Positions 15,443-22,952 of a stretch of 51,409 nucleotides of DNA are shown one piece after another. The notes beneath the pieces were generated by a model, which saw only the letters and a list, made by a program, of their open reading frames with translations, was not told the DNA's origin and did not search any database. Numbering within the stretch: the stretch's first letter is position 1; every line of letters starts with the position of its first letter. The stretch comes from an uncultured bacterium (lineage in GTDB: Bacteria; Bacteroidota; Bacteroidia; Bacteroidales; Bacteroidaceae). The position numbers and the translations under genes are program-made. The stretch lies in contig CALZTP010000006.1 of the NCBI GenBank assembly GCA_945829115.1, forward strand, positions 1 to 51,409. Direction: 5' to 3'.

Positions 15443-16723
15443 ATGATAAACAAAGCTCTACTCAAGCAGATTCTTCTTGATAATCGAAAGGAGATTGAAA
15501 GCTATAATATAGTCCATAGAGACATTGTCACCGAGGGTTTTAACTGCTATGTTTTCGTGGGTGTTCGCAGGGCTGGCAAGTCCTTCGTTCTCTACGAAAA
15601 AATGCAGCAATTACTTCGTGAAGGACATGGATGGGATGAAATGCTCTATCTTAGCTTTGAAGACGAGCGACTGGTAGGCTTCACCTATGAAGATTTCAAC
15701 GCCATCCTCGAATGCCACATTGAAATGACCGGCAATGACAATCCGATGCTATTCCTTGATGAGATTCACAACATCGATGGATGGGAAAAGTTTGCCCGTC
15801 GTATGGCTGACAGCAAACGGACGGTTTGGATCACTGGTTCAAATGCTAAGATGCTCTCCAAGGAGATAATGACAACCCTCGGTGGTCGTTATATCCCAGT
15901 AGAGGTTTATCCTTTCAGTTTCAAGGAATACCTTCGCTCACGAGATATTCCATACGACGAGCAGACGCTGTTGAGTACCACTGGCAAATCATTGTTCCTG
16001 CGTGAATATGCGGAATACCTGAACTGGGGTGGATTGCCAGAAAGCGTAAACCTTACAGTAAAGAGAAGTTACCTGAGCAGTGTTTATCAGAAAATATATC
16101 TGGGTGATATTTGCGCAAGGAACAAGATCAGCAACCCTAACCTCTTGCGCTTGATGATTAAGAAGATGGCAGAGAGCGTGAAACAGCCACTCTCCTATTC
16201 CAGAGTCACCAAAATTCTATCAAGTGTAGGTGGAAAGATTACCATACCTACTACGAGCAGCTACATTGAATACTGCGAGGACGCATGGCTCTTGCTAAGA
16301 TTGCACAATATTAGTGCTGCCTTTGCTGAACGTGAAACGAACAGCAAGTACTATTTCATAGACAACGGTTTGTTGAGTCTTCTCCTGGTTGACCCGACAA
16401 CGACTCTTCTGGAGAACATTGTCGCTCTTTCACTTTTCCGCAAATATGGAAATGACAAGGATAACGAACGAGTGTTCTTCTATAACCAGAACGTGGAGGT
16501 TGATTTCTACGTCCCGGACGATGAACTTGCCATACAGGTTTCTTACTCCATAGAGGGATCAGACGCGACTGAGAAACGTGAGGCGAAAGCTCTGCAGAAG
16601 TTGCCAAAAGCCTTGGCTTGCAAACGAAGAGTGATCATCACCTACGATGAAGAAAAGACCATTGAAGATGAATATGGTGTGATTGAGGTTATACCATGTT
16701 GGAAATGGTTGATCCAACAATAA
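15443..16723 (+). CDS. AAA+ ATPase with DUF4143 C-terminal domain
   Basis: A 426-residue protein of the archaeal-type ATPase family common in Bacteroidota. Walker A is GVRRAGKS (40-47), Walker B is MLFLDEIHNI (102-111), and a sensor-like WITGSNAKML follows at about 128-137. The C-terminal DUF4143 region includes YNQNVEVDFYVPDD, whose E-V-D and following strand resemble the core of a PD-(D/E)XK nuclease fold, though activity is unproven. The complete family architecture is present. It is a lone gene with its own promoter, bracketed by the same repeats on both sides, which suggests insertion as a cassette. The biological role of this family is not established; some members are suspected of stress or defence functions. 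Confidence 0.85.
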   Translation: MINKALLKQILLDNRKEIESYNIVHRDIVTEGFNCYVFVGVRRAGKSFVLYEKMQQLLREGHGWDEMLYLSFEDERLVGFTYEDFNAILECHIEMTGNDNPMLFLDEIHNIDGWEKFARRMADSKRTVWITGSNAKMLSKEIMTTLGGRYIPVEVYPFSFKEYLRSRDIPYDEQTLLSTTGKSLFLREYAEYLNWGGLPESVNLTVKRSYLSSVYQKIYLGDICARNKISNPNLLRLMIKKMAESVKQPLSYSRVTKILSSVGGKITIPTTSSYIEYCEDAWLLLRLHNISAAFAERETNSKYYFIDNGLLSLLLVDPTTTLLENIVALSLFRKYGNDKDNERVFFYNQNVEVDFYVPDDELAIQVSYSIEGSDATEKREAKALQKLPKALACKRRVIITYDEEKTIEDEYGVIEVIPCWKWLIQQ

Positions 16724-16765
16724 TAACAATTAATGACAAATGCAGTTCAAGAAATAATTTGGGAG

Positions 16766-16860
16766 CCTCGAGACAAGACCTTAACACCTTAATTCTTCTA
16801 ACCTAAGCACACCGAGCCTCGAGACAACACCTTAACACCTTACCACCTTAACACCTTACT
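16766..16860 (+). repeat. two further CCTCGAGACAA...CCTTAACA units, right flank
   Basis: Unit two (16766-16812) reads CCTCGAGACAAGACCTTAAC and ends CTAAGCACACC. Unit three (16817-16860) begins CCTCGAGACAACACCTTAAC and continues with more ACACCTTA. Both match the unit at 15277-15337. The rest of the gap to 17017 holds a G/C-rich interspersed sequence (AACCGTGGGCAAAGCCCTCG) with short inverted parts and no gene. Confidence 0.75.
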
Positions 16861-17017
16861 TTCTTGCTATGTCGCCCTTACTTTGGCTGTGAACAGGGGA
16901 TTAGGCTGGAAGCCTATACTTTGAGTAACCGTGGGCAAAGCCCTCGGATTACATAGCAAAGGATGCCACGAATAGCGTTCTTTGCCCATAATTGACTTCT
17001 GAGTTTTGGTTAGCAGA

Positions 17018-18388
17018 TTAGTCTTTTAGCTCTATAATGAAGCGAGTGCCCTGCCTGTATTCCTCGTCAAGACGGAGGAGACCATTCAGCTTCAATGCCA
17101 TGAGACAGCAGGTTGGGTAGGTGAGTCCATCGCCCTCTGTGAGGTCTACAATCTCTGAGAATGCCGTGAAGAGCGACTGTCGTTTCTCTTCAGCAAGCTT
17201 CATTCCCACCACAGTGATGAGGAAATGTCCCGTATGCGGATTCCTCTTCTTGAATTCGAGCGTTATGCGCTCCACATTATTGTTTTTACTTGCCTCGCGC
17301 ACAATTCCGAGCACAATGGTAGAAAGTGCTTCTTCATTTGTGGAGAATGTTATTGGCTGAGAGTTGAAGGTGACGTTGACTCCCGCCTTCACCATCTTCT
17401 TCGCTTCTGTTGCCATCTTCTCGCAGAACTGTCCCATGTTCTTGCTCGAGAGTTCGTAGTGAGAATCTCTTGACTGCTCAAGAGACATATAGTTCTCTAT
17501 GCTTGCCATAAAGGTTTGAAGAGCCTTTATCTGTCGCTTTGTGTCGCCTGCCTCCATGGCATCAAGAGAAGGACGAATCTGCTTACTGATATTATTCAGG
17601 AACATATTCTTCTGAGCATTGTTACTGTCAGAGAGGCTAAGGCTCGCCTTCAACTGCTTTATCTGCCTTACGTTCTTGAACATAAGGAGAACAAAGAATC
17701 CGAGGGCAAGACAGAGACCAACAGCAATGACAATAAGGATGACGATAAAAACCCATTGAGCCGTGATCTTTGTAGACTTGCTCTCTATATCTTCCTGAGC
17801 AGCAGTATATTGTTCTTTTAAGGTCTTTAGCTCATTGGCTGCCTTTACATTGTTTATTGAATCTGTCCAAGCATTATACATCTTGTTAAGCATCTCAGCC
17901 ATGAGGTTGTTCTTCTCCTGCTTTGCCTTAGAAATCATCTCTGTGAACACCTTTTCCTTTCCAGTATCGTCCTTTCCACCAGCATGCATGTTGAACACCT
18001 CCTTGTAGCAGGTTACTGCCTGCGAGCTGTTTCCGTTAGAGAGCAGGAAGCCCGCCTTCTTCATGAGCATATCCTCAATGACGGCACTTTTACCGCTCTG
18101 TCGAGCGTATGTCTCCATGAGAGCGAGACTATTCTTGCATTCCGCCATTTTATTTATTCTGTAATAGAGACGGAATCTCTCTTTTGCTACAAGGTAGTGG
18201 AGGTCAGGATTTCCCTGTCCAATCATAGTGTCGAGTGCTCTGCAAGTAGCAAAAGCCTCGCGCCATTCTCTGTTTTCTGACTGTCGTATACTTGTCTGAA
18301 TACCGTTTTCCACACTCTGTCTGAGGTTTTGTGCAGAGACGGTAAGAAGATTGCATAATACGAATAGAATGAGTATTGCTTTTTTCAT
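17018..18388 (-). CDS. membrane sensor with degenerate histidine-kinase core (pseudokinase)
   Basis: A 456-residue protein; the start at 18388 is chosen because the signal peptide MKKAILILFVLCNLLTVSAQ begins there. An upstream in-frame extension runs through repeats and is not credible. A TPR-like periplasmic region (about 25-205) precedes a membrane helix (212-236). The cytoplasmic part resembles a histidine kinase: FLNNISKQIRPSLDAM (263-278) aligns with the H-box FLNNISHQLRTPLNAI, but the phospho-accepting His is K269. The N-box is IVREASKNN, with the key Asn lost, and no DxGxG G1 box is visible. A G2-like GDGLTYPTCC...GTRFIIEL remains. It should not autophosphorylate. It may act as a scaffold or allosteric sensor. 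No response regulator lies beside it. Confidence 0.82.
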   Translation of the reverse strand: MKKAILILFVLCNLLTVSAQNLRQSVENGIQTSIRQSENREWREAFATCRALDTMIGQGNPDLHYLVAKERFRLYYRINKMAECKNSLALMETYARQSGKSAVIEDMLMKKAGFLLSNGNSSQAVTCYKEVFNMHAGGKDDTGKEKVFTEMISKAKQEKNNLMAEMLNKMYNAWTDSINNVKAANELKTLKEQYTAAQEDIESKSTKITAQWVFIVILIVIAVGLCLALGFFVLLMFKNVRQIKQLKASLSLSDSNNAQKNMFLNNISKQIRPSLDAMEAGDTKRQIKALQTFMASIENYMSLEQSRDSHYELSSKNMGQFCEKMATEAKKMVKAGVNVTFNSQPITFSTNEEALSTIVLGIVREASKNNNVERITLEFKKRNPHTGHFLITVVGMKLAEEKRQSLFTAFSEIVDLTEGDGLTYPTCCLMALKLNGLLRLDEEYRQGTRFIIELKD

Positions 18389-18446
18389 ATTGTGATGTAT
18401 AAAGGGTTCTGGTTGAGTGCTTCTTTGCACGATGGAAAAAGGGAGT

Positions 18447-18589
18447 GTCGCTTGGAAACGGTGCCCGTCTTTGATTTTCGAGTGCAAACTTGTCCATAGG
18501 ACTCGCACGAAGGGAATAGGGAGCGTCGTTATCAAGCGGAGCGAAGCGTCGCTTGGAAACGGTGCCCGTCTTTGATTTTCGAGTGCAAA
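18447..18589. repeat. two direct copies of a 42-bp sequence in the sensor leader
   Basis: GTCGCTTGGAAACGGTGCCC and the following 22 bases (to GAGTGCAAA) occur identically at 18447-18488 and 18548-18589. The spacer includes CAAGCGGAGCGAAGCG. The right copy ends in the minus-strand -7 element. The duplication therefore places two copies of a promoter-proximal segment in the roughly 195-nt untranslated leader of the pseudokinase gene. The intergenic region 18389-18719 holds no gene. Confidence 0.85.
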
Positions 18590-18593
18590 GTTA
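18586..18593 (-). promoter_or_regulatory. -7 element of the pseudokinase gene
   Basis: Minus-strand TAACTTTG fits the -7 consensus. A matching -33 TTTG at 20 bp is not present, so the promoter is weaker or needs an activator. Confidence 0.45.
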
Positions 18594-18645
18594 ACAAACA
18601 ATTTTTAAATAAAAAAATATTTACTTTATAAAAAACATAAAAAAA

Positions 18646-18677
18646 TTTGCATGCTAAAAGAAAATAGCGTATTTTTG
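18646..18677 (+). promoter_or_regulatory. promoter of the acyltransferase-NapHG-AKR-Tat operon
   Basis: TTTG (18646-18649), 20 bp, TATTTTTG (18670-18677): a perfect consensus. It lies 42 bp before the first start codon (18720). No other clear promoter is seen before tatC, so it may drive all five genes. Confidence 0.8.
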
Positions 18678-18719
18678 CATCTGTGAACCACAGAATGCTA
18701 TTTTGAACCATAGAAAGAG

Positions 18720-19673
18720 ATGATTGAAGTAATACGATATAGCAGTTTTTGGAAGGAAGACTGGGATGCTTTCGTCAAGAAATCAAAAAACGGAACCTTT
18801 CTTCTTCTCCGCGATTATATGGACTACCATTCCGACCGTTTTGAAGACTGCTCACTCATGTTTCGTGACGAGAAAGGAAACATACAAGCTCTCCTTCCCG
18901 CCAACAGATGCGGAGAGTGTCTCTCCTCTCACAACGGTCTTACCTATGGCGGACTTCTCACCGATGACCATATCACCACCACCACCGTTCTTTCCGCTTT
19001 TCAAGCACTGAAGGCATGGATGAAGGAAAATGGTCTTCGGGTGTTGAGATACAAGGCAATACCTTATATATATCACAAGGTGCCAGCAGACGAAGACCTT
19101 TATGCTCTCACCCAGTGCTTCCCAGACATAAAAATAGAAGCGCGTGATATCTCTACCACGGTGACGTTACAGACACCTCTCCCTTGGAGAGAACTAAGAC
19201 GTCGAGGAGTAAGGAAGGCGGGGAGGAATGGAATAGTGGTGGTGGAGTCTGATGACTTCAACGCTTTCTGGAAGATTCTTGACAGAAACCTTTCAATGAA
19301 ATACGGCACACACCCTGTTCACAGCCTTGAAGAGATATTGCTTCTCAAGCACAGATTTCCTGAAAAGATTCGCCTCTTCCTTGCTATGAAGGGTGAGGAG
19401 GTTCTGGCAGGAGTGCTTATGTACGATGCGAATGACACTTGCGTTCACAGTCAGTATATCTCATCTACTGAGGAAGGAAGGAGTCAAGGTGCCTTAGATG
19501 CTGTGTTCTATCATCTTCTAACCTCTGTTTATACCCATGAGCGGTATTTTGATTTCGGAAAGTCTACAGAAGGCGACAGTAGTTCACTCAATGCTCATCT
19601 CATCTTCCAGAAAGAAGGCTTTGGCGGTAGAGGTGTCTGCTATGATATTTACCTTATGAGTGTAGACAATTGA
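18720..19673 (+). CDS. FemAB/GNAT-like acyltransferase
   Basis: A 317-residue soluble protein of the FemAB/BioF2-like branch of the GNAT superfamily. The N-terminus (MIEVIRYSSFWKEDWDAFVK) and the segment GTFLLLRDYMDYHSDRFEDC are typical. The second half carries the GNAT-type core: RLFLAMKGEEVLAGVLMYDA, HSQYISST, then ALDAVFYHLL and YFDFGKSTEG. Such enzymes transfer acyl or aminoacyl groups to amines, often on cell-envelope or lipid targets; the substrate cannot be told. It is first in the operon, 42 bp before the NapHG-like gene, a linkage that suggests a role in envelope or redox-protein maturation. The superfamily is well supported. Confidence 0.8.
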   Translation: MIEVIRYSSFWKEDWDAFVKKSKNGTFLLLRDYMDYHSDRFEDCSLMFRDEKGNIQALLPANRCGECLSSHNGLTYGGLLTDDHITTTTVLSAFQALKAWMKENGLRVLRYKAIPYIYHKVPADEDLYALTQCFPDIKIEARDISTTVTLQTPLPWRELRRRGVRKAGRNGIVVVESDDFNAFWKILDRNLSMKYGTHPVHSLEEILLLKHRFPEKIRLFLAMKGEEVLAGVLMYDANDTCVHSQYISSTEEGRSQGALDAVFYHLLTSVYTHERYFDFGKSTEGDSSSLNAHLIFQKEGFGGRGVCYDIYLMSVDN

Positions 19674-19715
19674 AAACATAATAAAACAACACCTGATTAG
19701 AAAACAACTATATAT

Positions 19716-21215
19716 ATGTTAAGGAAAATAAGAATTTTTCTCGCAGCAATATCCTTTCTTTGCTGCACGCTACTCTTTATGGATTTCACAGGGACGGCAA
19801 GCAGCTATTTTGGCTGGATGGCGAAGATACAGTTTCTTCCGGCTGTTTTGGCACTGAATGTTTTTGTTGTTGTGGCACTGCTCGTTCTCACCCTATTGCT
19901 TGGGCGAGTGTACTGCTCTGTTGTCTGCCCCTTAGGAATTTTTCAAGATATTATTGCGTGGGTAAGGCGCAGAATTGTGAGGAAGAAATACTCTTTCTCT
20001 CGTGAGAAGAAATGGTTGAGAAGAGTTTTACTCCTCATGTTCATAGTCTCACTTGCGCTTTCTGCAACAAGCATACTGGCTAAGCTGATTGAACCGTACA
20101 GTGCCTTCGGAAGAATAGCCTCTAACCTCTTTGCCCCAATATGGCAATGGGGAAACAATGCTCTTGCTGCAGCTGCAGAGAGTGCCGACAGCTATTTGTT
20201 TTATAGCACAGAAGTGTATGTAAGAAGTGGTGTTACGCTTGCTGTTGCTGCCGTTTCATTTGTGGTGGTGGTGGTTCTCGCATGGCGAGGAGGTAGAACA
20301 TATTGCAATACGGTTTGTCCTGTAGGCACTCTCCTTGGGTTCTTCTCACGGTTCGCTTTGCTGAAGCCTGTCATTAATGCAGAGAAATGCATAAACTGCA
20401 AGGCGTGTGAAACGAAGTGCAAGGCATCGTGTATTGACCTTGCCAACAATAAGATTGATTACAGTCGTTGTGTGGCATGTATGAACTGCATTGACGCTTG
20501 CAGGAAAGATGCTCTCACATACTGTCTTAAAAAGAAGGCGAAGAATGAAAAGGAAGTAGGAAAGAGAGAAGAAGAACAGCCAGAGAATGCATCACGACGG
20601 TCGTTCCTGATAACCTCTGCAACCCTTGCTGCTACTGCTGCTATAAAGGCACAGGAGAAGAAAGTGGATGGAGGACTGGCTGTTATAAAAGACAGGAAAG
20701 AGCCTGATAGAAAGAGCCATATAGTGCCGCCAGGAGCAAGGGGCGTGCGCCATTTCGCTCAACATTGCACCTCCTGCCAGCTTTGTGTCTCTTCTTGTCC
20801 AGAGCATGTCCTCGTGCCTTCTGGCAACCTCCATCGTTTCATGCAACCAGAGATGAACTACGACCGTGGCTATTGTCGTACGGAGTGCACTCGTTGCTCA
20901 GAAGTCTGTCCAAATGGTGCTATCATGAAGCTCACAGAGGAGGAGAAGTCTTCTGTTCAGATTGGGCATGCAGTATGGATAAAGAAGAACTGTGTTGTGG
21001 TGACAGATGGAGTAAGATGCGGAAACTGTGCTCATCATTGTCCAGTGGGTGCCATTACCATGGTTCCTCTTCGTGCTGACGATGAAGAGTCTCCTATGGT
21101 TCCGGCAGTGAATACAGAGCGTTGCATTGGTTGTGGTGCCTGTGAGCATCTCTGTCCGGCACGACCATATTCTGCAATATATGTCGAGGGACATGAGAGA
21201 CATCGTGAGATATAA
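19716..21215 (+). CDS. NapH-NapG-like fusion with internal twin-arginine signal
   Basis: A 499-residue polytopic iron-sulfur protein. The NapH-like half has membrane helices at about 6-24, 40-62, 103-123 and 172-190, each pair followed by a C-x3-C-P motif (C67/C71 and C197/C201), then two cytoplasmic [4Fe-4S] motifs (C225-C239 and C252-C262). At 293-310 a twin-arginine motif SRRSFLIT precedes an Ala-rich hydrophobic stretch. The C-terminal half has four more [4Fe-4S] motifs (from C351, C387, C435, C470), as in NapG. Known NapH and NapG are separate and form a quinol dehydrogenase passing electrons to the periplasm. Here they are one chain, so the C-terminal half should be exported by Tat after Sec insertion of the helices. 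tatA and tatC lie downstream. Confidence 0.85.
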   Translation: MLRKIRIFLAAISFLCCTLLFMDFTGTASSYFGWMAKIQFLPAVLALNVFVVVALLVLTLLLGRVYCSVVCPLGIFQDIIAWVRRRIVRKKYSFSREKKWLRRVLLLMFIVSLALSATSILAKLIEPYSAFGRIASNLFAPIWQWGNNALAAAAESADSYLFYSTEVYVRSGVTLAVAAVSFVVVVVLAWRGGRTYCNTVCPVGTLLGFFSRFALLKPVINAEKCINCKACETKCKASCIDLANNKIDYSRCVACMNCIDACRKDALTYCLKKKAKNEKEVGKREEEQPENASRRSFLITSATLAATAAIKAQEKKVDGGLAVIKDRKEPDRKSHIVPPGARGVRHFAQHCTSCQLCVSSCPEHVLVPSGNLHRFMQPEMNYDRGYCRTECTRCSEVCPNGAIMKLTEEEKSSVQIGHAVWIKKNCVVVTDGVRCGNCAHHCPVGAITMVPLRADDEESPMVPAVNTERCIGCGACEHLCPARPYSAIYVEGHERHREI

Positions 21216-21270
21216 ACAGTATATCCACCTACTAAACACCCTACTTAACAATGAATAAAATTCAAGAATT

Positions 21271-22665
21271 ATGGATAGAAGAGAATTCCTGAAACGATTA
21301 GGACTCGGAACAGCCGTAGTAGCAACTGCTGGAGCATGCGGAAGAGGCAAACAGGAGGCTGAGAGCGGAACAGAGGCAGGACCCGTGCCTACAGACAAGA
21401 TGACATACAGACAGTTCACAGAAACGGGAAACGACAAGGTTTCAATACTTGGATATGGCTGCATGCGGTGGCCTACAATTGATGTGGAGGAAGGTGAAGA
21501 GCCAAAGATAGATCAGGAGGCGGTAAACAAACTTGTTGACTATGCCTTAGCTCATGGAGTGAACTATTTCGATACTTCTCCAGTATATGTCCAGGGACTT
21601 TCTGAGAAGGCTACTGGTATCGCTTTGAAACGACACCCTCGAGAGTCGTATTTTATTGCCACAAAGCTATCGAACTTCTCTGAGTGCTCTCGAGAGAACT
21701 CTATTGCCATGTATCGGAAGTCGTTTGAGGAACTACAGACTGATTATATCGACTATTACCTCCTTCACGCCATCGGTGGAGGAGGAATGGAGAGATTCCG
21801 TGAACGGTATGTTGATAACGGCATCATGGACTTTCTCTTGGAAGAGAGAAAGGCGGGAAGGATACGCCATCTGGGATGGTCGTTCCATGGCTCTAAGGAG
21901 GTTTTCGATGAGATGCTCTCACTTCATGAGAAGTACTGTTGGGACTTTGTGCAGATACAGTTAAACTATGTTGATTGGCATATTGCAAAAGGAAGTGGAA
22001 TAGGGGCGGAATATCTTTATAAAGAATTAGAAAAGAGGAATATACCTGTGGTGATTATGGAGCCTCTGTTAGGTGGTAGGCTTACGAAACTCCCCGACTA
22101 TATCCTCTCTCTCTTGAAGCAAAGAGCCCCTGAAAGGAGTGCCGCTTCTTGGGCATTCCGATTTGCTGGTAGTCCGAAGAAGGTTCTCACGGTATTGAGT
22201 GGCATGACTTACCTTGAGCATCTGCAAGATAATATACGCACTTATTCTCCTCTCGAGCCTGTTTCAGAGGAAGAGGAGGCGTTCCTTCTTGATATTGCAA
22301 AGAAGATAGACGAATATCCCACTATTCCTTGCAATGACTGTAAGTATTGTATGCCTTGCCCTTATGGCATAGACATTCCTGCTAACCTCCTTCACTACAA
22401 CCGTTGTGTGAATGAGGGAAATGTGCCAGAATACACTCAGGATGAGAACTACCGTCGTGCTCGTCGTGCATTCCTTGTAGGTTACGACCGTCGTGTTCCA
22501 AAGGCTCGTCAGGCTGACCACTGCATCAGTTGTGGAAGGTGTGTGGAGCATTGTCCGCAGGAGATAGAGATTCCTAAGGAGTTGAAGCGAATAGACGAAA
22601 TCGTGGAGCGTTTGAAGAGAAACGGAAAGATGACAAAACGTCAACCCATAATTAATAACATTTAG
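21271..22665 (+). CDS. Tat-exported aldo/keto reductase with C-terminal [4Fe-4S] domain
   Basis: A 464-residue protein starting MDRREFLKRLGLGTAVVATA, a textbook Tat signal, with a Cys at 23 (AGAC) that could be a lipobox. The aldo/keto reductase barrel (about 50-330) retains the catalytic tetrad D101, Y106, K132 and H166. The C-terminus adds two cluster motifs: C354-x2-C357-x2-C360-x2-C363-P and C418-x2-C421-x2-C424-x3-C428-P. Fe-S aldo/keto reductases of this type occur widely in anaerobes with unknown substrate. In the periplasm NADPH is absent, so electrons probably come from the NapHG-like fusion encoded 55 bp upstream. That would make a periplasmic or lipid-anchored quinol-linked reductase (inference). 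Confidence 0.88.
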   Translation: MDRREFLKRLGLGTAVVATAGACGRGKQEAESGTEAGPVPTDKMTYRQFTETGNDKVSILGYGCMRWPTIDVEEGEEPKIDQEAVNKLVDYALAHGVNYFDTSPVYVQGLSEKATGIALKRHPRESYFIATKLSNFSECSRENSIAMYRKSFEELQTDYIDYYLLHAIGGGGMERFRERYVDNGIMDFLLEERKAGRIRHLGWSFHGSKEVFDEMLSLHEKYCWDFVQIQLNYVDWHIAKGSGIGAEYLYKELEKRNIPVVIMEPLLGGRLTKLPDYILSLLKQRAPERSAASWAFRFAGSPKKVLTVLSGMTYLEHLQDNIRTYSPLEPVSEEEEAFLLDIAKKIDEYPTIPCNDCKYCMPCPYGIDIPANLLHYNRCVNEGNVPEYTQDENYRRARRAFLVGYDRRVPKARQADHCISCGRCVEHCPQEIEIPKELKRIDEIVERLKRNGKMTKRQPIINNI

Positions 22666-22667
22666 AC

Positions 22668-22721
22668 GGTGGGAATTAATAGAACCCACCTTAATAAAGG
22701 TGAGAATTAAAAGAACCCACC
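22668..22721 (+). repeat. tandem pair of hairpins before tatA
   Basis: A 23-bp unit is repeated almost perfectly with an 8-bp spacer: 22668-22690 begins GGTGGGAATTAA and ends GAACCCACC; 22699-22721 begins GGTGAGAATTAA and ends GAACCCACC. Each can fold (GGTGGG with CCCACC). No T-run follows, so these are more likely RNA stabilising or attenuating elements than terminators. Confidence 0.75.
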
Positions 22722-22748
22722 GAAACAGTATATATAATAAGGAATAAA

Positions 22749-22952
22749 ATGTTTGGATTAGGATTTCAAGAGCTTTTGCTCATTGTGCTCGTGGTGTTGT
22801 TGTTCTTCGGAGGAAAGAAGGTTCCGGAGATGATGAAAGGATTGGGAAAGGGTGTCAAAAGCTTCCGTGATGGTATGAATGGAAAGGAAGACGAAAAGGC
22901 TACCGACACTCATGAAAAAACAACAGGAACGACAGATGAGGGAGCGAGATAA
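22749..22952 (+). CDS. tatA: TatA/E family twin-arginine translocase subunit
   Basis: A 67-residue protein with the TatA layout: short N-terminus, helix FQELLLIVLVVLLFFGGKKV (6-25), an FGGKK hinge, then an amphipathic helix PEMMKGLGKGVKSFRDG and a polar tail. It forms the translocation assembly with TatC. Downstream of the Fe-S aldo/keto reductase, it overlaps the start of tatC. No separate TatB is seen, as is usual in minimal TatAC systems. Confidence 0.93.
   Translation: MFGLGFQELLLIVLVVLLFFGGKKVPEMMKGLGKGVKSFRDGMNGKEDEKATDTHEKTTGTTDEGAR

Noticed and set aside
18389..18601. N-terminal extension of the sensor pseudokinase to 18601
   Set aside because: It runs through the 42-bp duplicated sequence and the promoter element; the signal peptide starts at 18388.
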